Below, piece after piece: positions 40,264 through 49,239 of a stretch of DNA of 51,554 bases (the first letter of the stretch is position 1; every line of letters begins with the position of its first letter). The stretch is from the NCBI GenBank assembly GCA_959606065.1, contig CAUHHV010000015.1, forward strand, positions 1-51,554. Reading direction: 5' to 3'. Both the position numbers and the translations under genes were made by a program. The notes below the pieces were generated by a model. The model was given only the letters and a program-made list of their open reading frames with translations, made no database searches and had not been told where the DNA came from. The stretch is from an uncultured Collinsella sp. (GTDB taxonomy: Bacteria; Actinomycetota; Coriobacteriia; Coriobacteriales; Coriobacteriaceae).

Positions 40264-41847
40264 ATGTCTGATCGTTTGACGGTCCTGACGTCTAAGAGCG
40301 TCTTTACCGGTACGGGGGACCTGCCGTTTGAAGGTTTCGTAGCGGTCCGTGGCAATCGAATTGAGGCTGTTGGCACCAAGTGTGAGGTAGCTTCGTATTT
40401 GACCCAAGCGGACGAGGTAGTTGACCTGGGCGACCGCACCGTCATGCCTGGCCTGATCGATGTGCATACCTTCTATACGGGCTGGGCGCTGCGGACGTTG
40501 GGGTCTGATCTGTCCGGCGTCGCCGATGCCAAAGAGGCCGTGTCGCTCTTGCGTGCATGGAAAGAAGATCATCCGGATTGCGCGGCGGCTTTTGGCCACA
40601 ACCTACCCGAAACGCTGGCATCGGATGCCGAGAACGCAAATACGGCGGCTGTGTTTGACGATTGTTTTGGCGATATCCCTGTCGTCTGCTTTACACCGGG
40701 TGCGGAGACCTGCGTTCTCAATGCTGCCGCCAGTGCGCGATACGGCTTTACACCGCAGGCGTGCTATGCCGAGAAGATCTGGCGCATGATGAGCGATTTC
40801 CTCGCGCTGCCCGAGGTACGTGCGGGGTATTCGGACTACATGAGCATGCTTAACGAGCGCGGCGTTACCGCCATCAAGGAGATGGCGTTTGATGACTACT
40901 ACGGCTTTGCCGACGAAATGGCTCGCCGTGAGGAATCTGGTGAGCTGACGGCTCGCGTCTCTATGATGTCGCAGCCGGTGGGCGCTGGTGCAAATCTGGC
41001 ATATGCCCGCGAGGCACGAGAGCGCTTCCGGGGACCGTTCGTTCGTTTTTCTGGCTTCAACCGTATGACCGATCGCGGCGTATGGGCGGGGCTTGCCGAG
41101 ATGATTGACCCCTATGAGGACACGGCCGATGCGGGAGCCGCCGGCAAGACGGTCGTCGAGGAGCCCGAGTGGGATCTGATTGAGAACGAGCTACGTGCAA
41201 TTGATGCTGACGGCTTCCGATATTCCTTGCATTGCCAGGGAGATGGCGCCGTTCGTCGCACCGTGGCGCTCTATGCCTCGCTGCCTCGAGACGAACATGG
41301 ACGGATGCTTCGCCGCCATGCGATTACCGATCTCGAGAACTCTGACCCGACCGATCTTATCGAGTTTGGCAAGTTAGGTGGAATTTGCGAGGTCTATCCG
41401 CAGATTCTGACGCTGGACCGGCGCGAGGATTGCCTATCGATGATGCGTCGACAAATTGGCGAGACGCGACTTTTACACAGCTGGAATCGCCGCGGCATGG
41501 AAGATTCCGGATGCACGGTGTGCTGTGGTACGGATTTGCCGCTGCTGATTCCGAGCCTGGGCGAGTCAATCTACAGCGCGTGCGGCGGATACTTCGACGA
41601 TGGACTGCCCGTGAATGAGGCCAACGTGCTGACGCTTGTCGAGCTCTTGCGCGCTTGGACTGCCGGGGGCGCGTACGATCTGATGCGCGAAGACGAGCTG
41701 GGTACGCTTGAGGTTGGCAAGCTTGCCGATATCTGCGTGCTCGATCGGGATGTGTTCGACCTCGATTATCGCGACGCACGCGATCTTGCGGTTGATATGA
41801 CGATGTCGGACGGACAAATCGTGTTCGATCGAAATAAGGAGGCATAA
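40264..41847 (+). CDS. YtcJ-like amidohydrolase with altered metal motif
   Basis: A 527-residue protein of the amidohydrolase-3 (YtcJ/NfdA) group. N- and C-terminal strands make the composite beta domain (LTSKSVFTGTG... / LGTLEVGKLADICVLD) and a TIM barrel lies between. The family's first metal motif HxH reads HTF here (GLIDVHTFYTG), while SLHCQGDG, the following histidine and CGTDLPL are kept. It may bind one metal or have a changed reaction. ATG 40264 is preferred over GTG 40255. The next gene's GTG starts 1 bp after this stop. Its substrate is unknown; deacylation of the imported compound is one possibility. Confidence 0.8.
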   Translation: MSDRLTVLTSKSVFTGTGDLPFEGFVAVRGNRIEAVGTKCEVASYLTQADEVVDLGDRTVMPGLIDVHTFYTGWALRTLGSDLSGVADAKEAVSLLRAWKEDHPDCAAAFGHNLPETLASDAENANTAAVFDDCFGDIPVVCFTPGAETCVLNAAASARYGFTPQACYAEKIWRMMSDFLALPEVRAGYSDYMSMLNERGVTAIKEMAFDDYYGFADEMARREESGELTARVSMMSQPVGAGANLAYAREARERFRGPFVRFSGFNRMTDRGVWAGLAEMIDPYEDTADAGAAGKTVVEEPEWDLIENELRAIDADGFRYSLHCQGDGAVRRTVALYASLPRDEHGRMLRRHAITDLENSDPTDLIEFGKLGGICEVYPQILTLDRREDCLSMMRRQIGETRLLHSWNRRGMEDSGCTVCCGTDLPLLIPSLGESIYSACGGYFDDGLPVNEANVLTLVELLRAWTAGGAYDLMREDELGTLEVGKLADICVLDRDVFDLDYRDARDLAVDMTMSDGQIVFDRNKEA

Positions 41848-41848
41848 G

Positions 41849-42700
41849 GTGTCTGAATCCAAACCGACGCTGCGCCGCGAACAGATTGCGGGCATGAATA
41901 TCCACTACATCATGTGGTCGCTCGATTACTTCCTTGACGCGCAGCAGCGTTTGGGCTTTGAGTCCATTGAGCTGTGGTGTGCGGAGCCGCATGTGACGCT
42001 CGACCACACGGGCTACTTTGAGGCTGAGGTCCTGGCGAAAAAGGCTGCAGACCGTGGGCTTAGGTATCGTACTCTGTGCCCCGAGAATGTTGTCTATCCT
42101 TGGCAATACTGCGCACGCAAGCCGCTGCATGAACAGCGCAGCCTGGCGTACTTTAAGCACGGCATTGAGCTTGCCGAGGTACTTGGGTGCGACCGTATGT
42201 CCGTCAACTCGGGCTGGGGCGACTGGGACGAGGATCGCGAGGAAGCCTGGAAGCGCAGCCGCGAGCACTTGTCCATTCTAGCGGAGTATGCCGGCGAGCA
42301 CGGTCTGGTGCTTACGATGGAAAGCCTGCGTCCCGAGGAGAGCAACCTTGTGACGACGGTTTCCGATGCGAAGCGCATGATTGACGAGGTCGCGAGCCCG
42401 TACTTACAGCCCATGGTTGATACAACCGCGATGGGCGTTGCAGGCGAGACGCTCGAGGACTGGTTTGCCGCCTTTGGTGATGGGGCAATTCACGAGATGC
42501 ACTTTATCGACGGTGACCCGTATGGCCATCTGGTGTGGGGCGATGGCAAGCACGATATGGACGCCTTCGTCGCCACGCTCAACGCCCATGGTTTTGACGG
42601 CATGCTGGGCCAGGAAATCACGGACGGTCGTTACTACGATGACCCGGCGGCGGCAGATGCCAAGAACATGGCCGCATTCGAGAAATATCTGATTGACTAA
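41849..42700 (+). CDS. frlC: FrlC-like sugar epimerase/isomerase
   Basis: A 283-residue xylose-isomerase-like TIM-barrel protein resembling fructoselysine 3-epimerase. Probable metal ligands are Glu in LTMESLRPEESN, Asp in MVDTT, His in EMHFIDGD and Glu in GQEITDG. The N-terminal GFESIELWCAEPH aligns with FrlC (GYDGIEIWGGRPH). It would interconvert epimeric Amadori sugars so they enter the kinase/deglycase route. The GTG start has AAGGAGG 6 nt upstream. The symbol is by similarity and context. Confidence 0.75.
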   Translation: MSESKPTLRREQIAGMNIHYIMWSLDYFLDAQQRLGFESIELWCAEPHVTLDHTGYFEAEVLAKKAADRGLRYRTLCPENVVYPWQYCARKPLHEQRSLAYFKHGIELAEVLGCDRMSVNSGWGDWDEDREEAWKRSREHLSILAEYAGEHGLVLTMESLRPEESNLVTTVSDAKRMIDEVASPYLQPMVDTTAMGVAGETLEDWFAAFGDGAIHEMHFIDGDPYGHLVWGDGKHDMDAFVATLNAHGFDGMLGQEITDGRYYDDPAAADAKNMAAFEKYLID

Positions 42701-42762
42701 AACAACTATCGGCCACGCAGCCAATCTCATTGATTGCGGACCAAACAAGAAAGGAACTGGAT

Positions 42763-43731
42763 ATGAACGCACACGATCTGATCAAAGAGGCAATTGCCGA
42801 GAAGGGCAAGTTCGACAGCGTCTACTGGATTGCTTGCGGTGGCTCCATGATCGATTTGATCCCGGCTCATGAGCTTCTGCAGCGCGAGGCAACCACCTTC
42901 ACTTCGTATATCTATACCGCGCGTGAATTCGACATTATGCGTCCGCGTCGTCTGGGCGAGAAGTCCCTGGTCATCGCTTGTAGCCACAGTGGCAACACCC
43001 CCGAGGTCGTCGAGGGCTGCGAGATTGCCCTTGCTGCCGGCGCTACGGTGATCGCCCAGACCGACAACGCTGGATCTAAGATCGACTCCGGCAAGTGGAC
43101 CACGTGGGTCTACCCGTGGGGCGAGGGTGTGCCGCAGGCCGAGGTCCCCGCTGGTATTTCGCTGTCGCTTGCGGCAGAGCTGCTCGATCAGCAGGAGGGC
43201 TACGCCGATCTTGCCGATATGTATGCCGGTATCGCCGAGATGGATAAGATTCTTCCCCCGGCACGCGAGAAGGTAAATGCCGAGCTGGGCGATCGCTTTG
43301 CCAAGCTTTGCCAGGAGCACGAGTTCTTCTATATTCTGGGCAGCGGTCCCAACTTTAGCCAGACCTACGGTTTCGCTATCTGCTCTCTTATGGAGATGCA
43401 GTGGCAGCACTGCAGCTACATCCACTCTGCCGAGTACTTCCATGGCCCCTTCGAGGCTACTCAGGATGGCGTTTTTTACTTCCTGCAGATGGGCTCCAGC
43501 GAGTGCCGTGCTATGGACGAGCGCGCCCTGGCGTTCCTTAAGACGCATACCGATACGCTGATGGTGCTCGATGCCAAGGAGTACGGTATGGAAGCCGTGC
43601 CGGCGAGCGTCCGTGCCTATCTGGACCCGGTGCTGTTCTATGCCATGAACTGCGAGCTGCGTGCTGCACGCGGCAAGGTGTTTGATCACGATCCCGATTT
43701 CCGTCGCTATATGGGTGTTGTCGAGTACTAG
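42763..43731 (+). CDS. frlB: FrlB-like fructosamine-6-phosphate deglycase (two SIS domains)
   Basis: A 322-residue protein with two sugar-isomerase (SIS) domains. IACGGSMIDL and CSHSGNTPEVVEGCEIA form the first phosphate-binding site. SAEYFHGPFE and the C-terminal DHDPDFRRYMGVVEY closely match E. coli FrlB (GEFRHGPLE, DHNPDERRYYGGLVEY). FrlB splits fructoselysine-6-phosphate into glucose-6-phosphate and lysine. The amine partner here may differ. It lies between the FrlC- and FrlD-like genes. Confidence 0.82.
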   Translation: MNAHDLIKEAIAEKGKFDSVYWIACGGSMIDLIPAHELLQREATTFTSYIYTAREFDIMRPRRLGEKSLVIACSHSGNTPEVVEGCEIALAAGATVIAQTDNAGSKIDSGKWTTWVYPWGEGVPQAEVPAGISLSLAAELLDQQEGYADLADMYAGIAEMDKILPPAREKVNAELGDRFAKLCQEHEFFYILGSGPNFSQTYGFAICSLMEMQWQHCSYIHSAEYFHGPFEATQDGVFYFLQMGSSECRAMDERALAFLKTHTDTLMVLDAKEYGMEAVPASVRAYLDPVLFYAMNCELRAARGKVFDHDPDFRRYMGVVEY

Positions 43732-43745
43732 AAGGGACAAAGGCC

Positions 43746-44609
43746 ATGGCATTTAACGTTAACGCGCTCGGATTTGGCGACAACGTCGTCGATCGCTACG
43801 AGCATATCCATACCATGTATCCTGGCGGCAATGCGGTGAACTTCGCCGTTTATGCCAAGAAATGCGGTGCCGCACGCTCCGCATACATGGGCATTTTTGG
43901 CAATGACGCCGCTGCCGAGCATGTCATTGCAAGCCTCGAGGATGAGGGTATCGAGCTTGACAAGTGCGAGCAGATGATTGGCGAGAACGGAGCGGCTCGC
44001 GTCACCGTCGTTGACGGTGACCGTGTCTTCCTTGGCTCCAACGAGGGCGGTATCCGTGGCGATGCGCGCTATGTCCTCGATCGCTTTGACCTTTCGTACA
44101 TGAAGCAGTTCGATGTGGTTCATTCGGGCAACTATTGCTTTACCGAGCGCGAGCTGCCCAAGCTGAAGGCTGCGGGCGTCACGGTCTCTTTTGACTTTTC
44201 GGACGACTCCACCGACGAGTACTACGAGCAGATTGCGCCCTACGTCGATTTCGCTTTCTTTAGTGCGGCGGATGCCGCGAGTGAGGACGAGATTCGCGAG
44301 CGTCTGGCATGGGTGAAGGGCTTGGGTCCGCGTTTTGTGTCGGCTACGGCGGGCGCCGAGGGCTGCATTGCTTACGACGGCGAGCGTTATTACCGCCAGC
44401 TGGCTAAACCGGTAACGGACATGAAGGACACCATGGGGGCGGGCGACTCGTTCCTCACCTCGTTTTTGATGTGCTATCTCGATTCCGCCAAGCGTGGTGA
44501 AGATGGCGCCGAGGCCATCGAGCGTGCGCTCGACTTTGCTGCCGGGTTTGCCTCGACCGTGTGCGGCATGGAAGGTTCTTGGGGCCACGGAGCACCAATC
44601 GTCGAATAG
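43746..44609 (+). CDS. frlD: FrlD-like PfkB-family fructosamine kinase
   Basis: A 287-residue kinase of the PfkB/ribokinase family. The substrate-side motif GGNAVNFAVYAKKCG and the ATP/anion-hole motif DTMGAGDSF are intact. The stretch AAGVTVSFDFSDD matches E. coli FrlD (AAGKLTAFDFSDK). It should phosphorylate the C6 of a fructosamine before cleavage by the FrlB-like deglycase encoded 14 bp upstream. A terminator-like hairpin follows. Confidence 0.83.
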   Translation: MAFNVNALGFGDNVVDRYEHIHTMYPGGNAVNFAVYAKKCGAARSAYMGIFGNDAAAEHVIASLEDEGIELDKCEQMIGENGAARVTVVDGDRVFLGSNEGGIRGDARYVLDRFDLSYMKQFDVVHSGNYCFTERELPKLKAAGVTVSFDFSDDSTDEYYEQIAPYVDFAFFSAADAASEDEIRERLAWVKGLGPRFVSATAGAEGCIAYDGERYYRQLAKPVTDMKDTMGAGDSFLTSFLMCYLDSAKRGEDGAEAIERALDFAAGFASTVCGMEGSWGHGAPIVE

Positions 44610-44679
44610 CTTAAGAAAGCGTACGGCGGTCTGGCTATGAGGCTTTGGACGGCCGATGCAAAACAATAAGCGAAACGCG

Positions 44680-44713
44680 AAAAGGGGGCTCGCCATGTGG
44701 TGGGTCCCCTTTT
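44680..44713 (+). terminator. intra-operon terminator/attenuator hairpin
   Basis: AAAAGGGG (44680-44687) pairs with CCCCTTTT (44706-44713), with additional pairing inside. It splits the cluster between the two FrlD-like kinases and ends 7 bp before the next ribosome site. Confidence 0.65.
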
Positions 44714-44730
44714 GAACATTGGAGAAGACC

Positions 44731-45531
44731 ATGGGTATTAAAGCGTGCGCGGCTGGTTTTTGCTGTGCGGACGTCTATCAAAACATCGGCGTGTTCTATC
44801 CGACTGGTAATGGCATTGACTGGGGTATCCATCTTGCACGAATGGGAGTTTCGGTATCCGCCGTGTCGGTTGTCGGCAAGGACGAGTACGGAGACAAGAT
44901 GAGAGAGGCGCTGGCCGCTGAGGGGTTCGATATCTCACATCTGCGGGTGGAGGATGGCGACACCTCGGTGATGCTCATGGCATTGAAAGACGGCGTCGAT
45001 CGCGTGCATCTCGAGGCAATCGATGGTGTTATGGAGACATATCGACCGAATGAAGATGACCGGGCGTTTATCCTAGAGCATGACATCATTCATACCGACC
45101 TGTTTGGCAATTGTTTGGACCTCCTGCCCGAATGGCATGATGCGGGCAAGACGGTGGTTATGGACTTCTCGGTGTTCAGCCAGGATCCCGAATATGCCTG
45201 CGAGGCTCATTTTCCTTACGTAGACTATGCGTTTATGTCGTTTGAAGAGGACACTCCGGAGCTGCGTGATTGGGTACGTCACGTACAGAAGTTGGGGCCG
45301 CGGGTGGCAGTTGCCACGCTTGGCGAGAAGGGAAGCATTGCCTTTGACGGCGAACGCTTCTATGAGTGCGGGATCGTACCGGCGGAGAAGGTCGTTAACA
45401 CCGTGGGCGCCGGTGACTCGTATATCGCCGGGTTTACCAAGGGCGTGATTGATGGCCTTGATATTCCGGCGTGTATGAAGGCGGGCGCCGAGCTTTCGTC
45501 CCGCGTCATCGGCTCTTTTGAGCCGTACTAG
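44731..45531 (+). CDS. second FrlD-like PfkB-family sugar kinase
   Basis: A 266-residue PfkB kinase related to the one just upstream but clearly diverged. The ATP-side motif NTVGAGDSYIAGF is intact. The substrate-side GGN motif is changed to TGNGID (FYPTGNGIDWGIHLARMG), implying a different sugar. KDEYGDKMREALAAEGFDISHL and the AGKTVVMDFS block still resemble FrlD. GGAGAAG precedes ATG 44731. It begins the second half of the cluster. Confidence 0.8.
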   Translation: MGIKACAAGFCCADVYQNIGVFYPTGNGIDWGIHLARMGVSVSAVSVVGKDEYGDKMREALAAEGFDISHLRVEDGDTSVMLMALKDGVDRVHLEAIDGVMETYRPNEDDRAFILEHDIIHTDLFGNCLDLLPEWHDAGKTVVMDFSVFSQDPEYACEAHFPYVDYAFMSFEEDTPELRDWVRHVQKLGPRVAVATLGEKGSIAFDGERFYECGIVPAEKVVNTVGAGDSYIAGFTKGVIDGLDIPACMKAGAELSSRVIGSFEPY

Positions 45532-45558
45532 GGTCAAATGCTTGGAAAGGAGTGCGAA

Positions 45559-46419
45559 ATGGTTATCGACATGTTGGTCCAGCCCATGCTCTACGGCGAG
45601 ATCTATACGCCGGGTGATGAGCCTGATGGATTCGGTTTTTGGTCACGAGAATTTGGTATGGGGCATATGGGCCCCATGGATTGGGATGAGCTTCAAGTCG
45701 AGATGGACGTCTGCGATGTGCAGAAGAGCGTGCTCATGCCGCTCGATGTAACCACGGCATGCGGAGGGCATTTTGGCACCAATGACCAGATTGCCATGCT
45801 GGTTGCCGCGCATCCCGATCGTCTGTGGGGATTTGCGAGCGTAGATCCGCAGGTGAGCGGTGCCGCAGACGAATTGGGGCGCGCCTTTACCGAGTTGGGG
45901 GCAAAGGGGCTTTGCCTGCATCCGGCAAAGCAGGGTTTTGCTCCCGATGATGCCGTGGCCGAGCCGCTTTACGAGCTGTGCGAGCGCTATAACAAGCCGG
46001 TGGTTTTCCATGCCGGTATGTCTTGGGAGCCGGGCGCAGAGCTCTCGCGCAGTAATCCGCTTGTATTTGAGCACACAATCGCAACGCATCCAAATGTGCG
46101 TTTTAGTTTGACCCACTTTGGCTGGCCCTGGGTGCGCGAGACCGTGGCGATGCTGCTCAAGTATCCCAACTGCTACACGGACACCTCTATCACTTACATC
46201 GATTCGCCCGAGGAGATGATGCAGCGTCTTTTCACGGTCGATATGGGGCCGCTGTGGTATGAGCGCGCGCTATCGCATCAAGTGATGTTCGCCAGCAATA
46301 CGCCGCGCTTCCGTGCGTTCAAACTCAAACGGGCGCTCGATACCGTGTCCATGCGCGATGATGCGCGAGAAAGGCTCTACTGGGGTAATGCCCTGCGTTT
46401 TCTTGAAGGGGATGAGTGA
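45559..46419 (+). CDS. amidohydrolase-2-like TIM-barrel protein lacking the HxH motif
   Basis: A 286-residue protein of the amidohydrolase-2 (ACMSD-like) fold. Later histidine positions are present (VVFHAGMSW, SLTHFGWPW). The usual N-terminal DxHxH reads IDMLVQP, and the usual late Asp is Asn (FASNTP). Classical metal hydrolysis is therefore doubtful; a metal-free lyase, decarboxylase or binding role is possible. AAAGGAG precedes ATG 45559. It sits between a kinase and a YjbQ gene in the same operon. Confidence 0.75.
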   Translation: MVIDMLVQPMLYGEIYTPGDEPDGFGFWSREFGMGHMGPMDWDELQVEMDVCDVQKSVLMPLDVTTACGGHFGTNDQIAMLVAAHPDRLWGFASVDPQVSGAADELGRAFTELGAKGLCLHPAKQGFAPDDAVAEPLYELCERYNKPVVFHAGMSWEPGAELSRSNPLVFEHTIATHPNVRFSLTHFGWPWVRETVAMLLKYPNCYTDTSITYIDSPEEMMQRLFTVDMGPLWYERALSHQVMFASNTPRFRAFKLKRALDTVSMRDDARERLYWGNALRFLEGDE

Positions 46420-46421
46420 AC

Positions 46422-46850
46422 ATGGTGGCGCTCGAGACATTGAGCTATCTATCGACTGCTCCGGACCAGTTCATCGATATTACCGAAGACGTGCACGCTG
46501 CCATTGAACGCAGCTCGGTGACGAATGGCTTGGCAGCGATTATTTTGTCGCATACGACCTGTGGAATCGTGGTAAACGAGGGGCTGCCCTGCGTGGAGAC
46601 GGATCTACTGGAGACGCTTGATCGCATCGCCCCGCTAGATGCCCCCTATGCGCATGCACACTTCCTGCCGAGCTATGGAGCCACCGGCAACAACTCCTGT
46701 GGGCATATCAAGAGCATGATTTGTGGAAACAGCTGCTTCTTTCCCGTCCAAGATGGCCACATCGTGTGTGGAGGTGCCCAGAACATCTATCTTGCGGAGT
46801 TTGACGGTCCGCAGAAGCGAAAAGTGTACGTCGAGGTGCTGGGGGAGTAA
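46422..46850 (+). CDS. YjbQ (UPF0047) family protein
   Basis: A 142-residue protein of the YjbQ family, with SHTTCGIVVNE, PSYGATGNNSCGHIKSMICG and QNIYLAEFDGPQKRKV as family blocks. Members can show weak thiamine-phosphate synthase activity in vitro, but their true role is unsettled. The operon position suggests sugar or phosphate-ester chemistry. The start overlaps the upstream stop; GTG 46416 is the alternative to ATG 46422. Confidence 0.85.
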   Translation: MVALETLSYLSTAPDQFIDITEDVHAAIERSSVTNGLAAIILSHTTCGIVVNEGLPCVETDLLETLDRIAPLDAPYAHAHFLPSYGATGNNSCGHIKSMICGNSCFFPVQDGHIVCGGAQNIYLAEFDGPQKRKVYVEVLGE

Positions 46851-46883
46851 CGTCCCCGCGATAACCCTATGAAGGAGCACGTC

Positions 46884-47693
46884 ATGTCGTTTCTAACTTC
46901 GATGTTCAAGACCGAAAAGCCGGTTATCGGAATGCTGCACCTGCGTCCTCTGCCGGGCGATCCACTGTATTACCCGGGCGGAAGCGTGTCGCAGGTCGTG
47001 GAAGCCGCCAAGCGCGATCTCGAAGCGTTGCAACGGGGCGGTGTCGATGGCATTTTGATTACCAATGAGCTCTCGATGCCCTATGAGCAGCACGTTTCTC
47101 CCTCAACCCTTGCATCGATGGGCTATGTAATCGGGGCTCTGTCCCATGATTTGTCGACCCCTTGGGGAGCTGAAGCTATTTACGATGGTGATGCCACAAT
47201 CGAGCTGTGCGCTGCCGTCGATGCGCAGTTCACGCGCTGCAATTTTTGCGGTGTCTGGGCCGGTGATCTCGGGCTGATTAACCGAGATTTCGCTCACACC
47301 ATGCGTCGCAAGACGGCGCTGCGCCTGGACGACCTCAAGCTTTTTCACTTCATCACGAGCGAGGGGGAGGTTTATCTCAACGACCGCACGACTGCGGACA
47401 TTGCCGATTCACTTCTCTTTAATTGCCTTCCAGATGCGATGGTCATCGGCGGTTCGGCTGCCGGTCGTGGTGCTTCGGGCGAGCTTGCCGATGAGGTCCG
47501 CGAGCGTGTTGGCGAAGTGCCTGTGGTATGTGGCACCGGTTGTCGCGAAAATACCGTGGCTGACGTATTTGCTCACTACGATGGCGCGTTTGTCGGCACC
47601 TGCTTAAAGCGCGACGGAAAGCTGGATGCCCCGGTTGATGTTGAGCGGGTAGTTCGTTTTATGGCTGCCGCTCGTACGGCGCGAGGGGAGTAG
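46884..47693 (+). CDS. BtpA/SgcQ family TIM-barrel protein
   Basis: A 269-residue protein of the BtpA/SgcQ family: VIGMLHLRPLPGDP at the N-terminus, ALQRGGVDGILITNE, and a C-terminal phosphate-binding pattern (VIGGSAAGRGAS, VPVVCGTGCRENTV). SgcQ lies in an E. coli sugar operon of unknown substrate, so a pentose or ketose-phosphate step is plausible but unproven. ATG 46884 has AAGGAG 6 nt upstream. The FGGY kinase gene follows after 6 bp. Confidence 0.82.
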   Translation: MSFLTSMFKTEKPVIGMLHLRPLPGDPLYYPGGSVSQVVEAAKRDLEALQRGGVDGILITNELSMPYEQHVSPSTLASMGYVIGALSHDLSTPWGAEAIYDGDATIELCAAVDAQFTRCNFCGVWAGDLGLINRDFAHTMRRKTALRLDDLKLFHFITSEGEVYLNDRTTADIADSLLFNCLPDAMVIGGSAAGRGASGELADEVRERVGEVPVVCGTGCRENTVADVFAHYDGAFVGTCLKRDGKLDAPVDVERVVRFMAAARTARGE

Positions 47694-47699
47694 GCACCT

Positions 47700-49217
47700 A
47701 TGGCGTTCTATCTGGGTATTGATATTGGGACAAGCGCCTCTAAAGGCGTTTTAATCGATGATCGATGCAACATCGTTTGCCAGGCCTCTTGTGGACACGA
47801 GACGGACAACCCGCGTGATGGATGGTACCAGCATGATGCGGAGGCAGTTTGGTGGGGAGATTTTTGCCGCTTGTCGCGCGAGCTGGTGGTGCGATCGGGG
47901 GTTAATGCGGCGCAGATTGGATGCGTGGGCCTTTCCGCATTGGGTTGCGACTGCGTACCGGTCGATACCGAGTGCAACGCGCTGGCGCCCGCGATCTTAT
48001 ATGGAGTCGATGCACGTTCGAAGCCGCAGATTGACGAGCTTCTTTCCGAATATGGGCCAGATCGCGCACGCGAGCTTTTCGGGCACGATCCCTGTTCGTC
48101 AGATATTGCTCCAAAGATCTTGTGGTTTAAGGAGAATATGCCCGAGGTGCACGAACGTGCCGCGAAGTTCCTGACGGCGTCATCGTTTCTGTGCGCGAAG
48201 TTGACGGGGCGTTTTACGGTGGACCGTTATTTGGCGGAGGATTTTCTTCCCCTATACGATCGCTACACTTGGAAGGTTGATGCTCGGGAATGTGATCGTT
48301 TCTGCCGGCCTGACCAGATGGCGGAGGTAATGTCGGCTACCGATATTGCCGGGGTGGTTACGCAGCGTGCGGCTGAGGCGACGGGGCTCGTGGCAGGGAC
48401 ACCTGTCTTGGTGGGAACGGGCGACTCTGGTGCCGAGGCCATTTCGACGGGTGTATTCCGTCCCGGCGATATGATGGTTCAGTTGGGGAGCACGGCGTAT
48501 TTCATCTACTTAGCTGATCATATGGTCGATGATGCTCGCCTGTGGCCAGGGACGTTTATCATTCCCGGAACTTACGGGATCTGCGCGGGGACCAATACAG
48601 CGGGTGCACTCACATCGTGGCTGCGCCAAGAGCTGTATCGCGACGCCGTAGAGGCCGAGGGCCACGGTGGCCCCGATGCATATTCGGTTATGGCGCATGA
48701 TGCCGCCGATGTGGCGCCGGGTGCCGATGGGCTCCTGTGTCTGCCGTACTTTGCGGGGGAGCGTACTCCGCTCAACGATTCCGAGGCGCGTGGCGTCTTC
48801 TTTGGCCTGACCGGAAGGCATACGCGAGCCCATATGGTTCGCGCCGCCTTGGAAGGCGTCGCGTATACCGTTGCATCCCATGTCGACATTATCGAGCGAG
48901 AGCATGGACTGCCAATTGGGCGCATTATGCTTGTCGGAGGTGGAACCAAGAATCCAATTTGGATGCAAGCTATCGCCGACGTATGCGGGCGCGAGGTCTC
49001 GGTTGCCAAGGTTACGGTGAGCGCATGCTTCGGTGATGCCATTATGGCAGCTCTCGCAGGTGGCGCCTATGCATCATGGGATGAACTCGCCCGAGTCCTT
49101 GGCGTTGCGCAAACAATCGTGCCCGATATGACTGCCCACGAGCTATATGCGTCGCGCCGTCATATCTTTGACGAATTGTATACACGCAACCGTGATCTCA
49201 TGCACGAATTGGTGTAA
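47700..49217 (+). CDS. FGGY-family carbohydrate kinase (xylulokinase-like)
   Basis: A 505-residue sugar kinase. The N-terminal DIGTSASKGVLID and C-terminal GGGTKNPIWMQAIAD are the two ATPase-fold phosphate loops; GTGDSGAEAI carries the catalytic Asp, and LCLPYFAGERTP is typical of xylulokinase-like members. The sugar is not determined. GGGGAG lies upstream. It is the third kinase of the cluster and its last gene. Confidence 0.87.
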   Translation: MAFYLGIDIGTSASKGVLIDDRCNIVCQASCGHETDNPRDGWYQHDAEAVWWGDFCRLSRELVVRSGVNAAQIGCVGLSALGCDCVPVDTECNALAPAILYGVDARSKPQIDELLSEYGPDRARELFGHDPCSSDIAPKILWFKENMPEVHERAAKFLTASSFLCAKLTGRFTVDRYLAEDFLPLYDRYTWKVDARECDRFCRPDQMAEVMSATDIAGVVTQRAAEATGLVAGTPVLVGTGDSGAEAISTGVFRPGDMMVQLGSTAYFIYLADHMVDDARLWPGTFIIPGTYGICAGTNTAGALTSWLRQELYRDAVEAEGHGGPDAYSVMAHDAADVAPGADGLLCLPYFAGERTPLNDSEARGVFFGLTGRHTRAHMVRAALEGVAYTVASHVDIIEREHGLPIGRIMLVGGGTKNPIWMQAIADVCGREVSVAKVTVSACFGDAIMAALAGGAYASWDELARVLGVAQTIVPDMTAHELYASRRHIFDELYTRNRDLMHELV

Positions 49218-49239
49218 TGCCGCCGAACTGTACCGCCTT

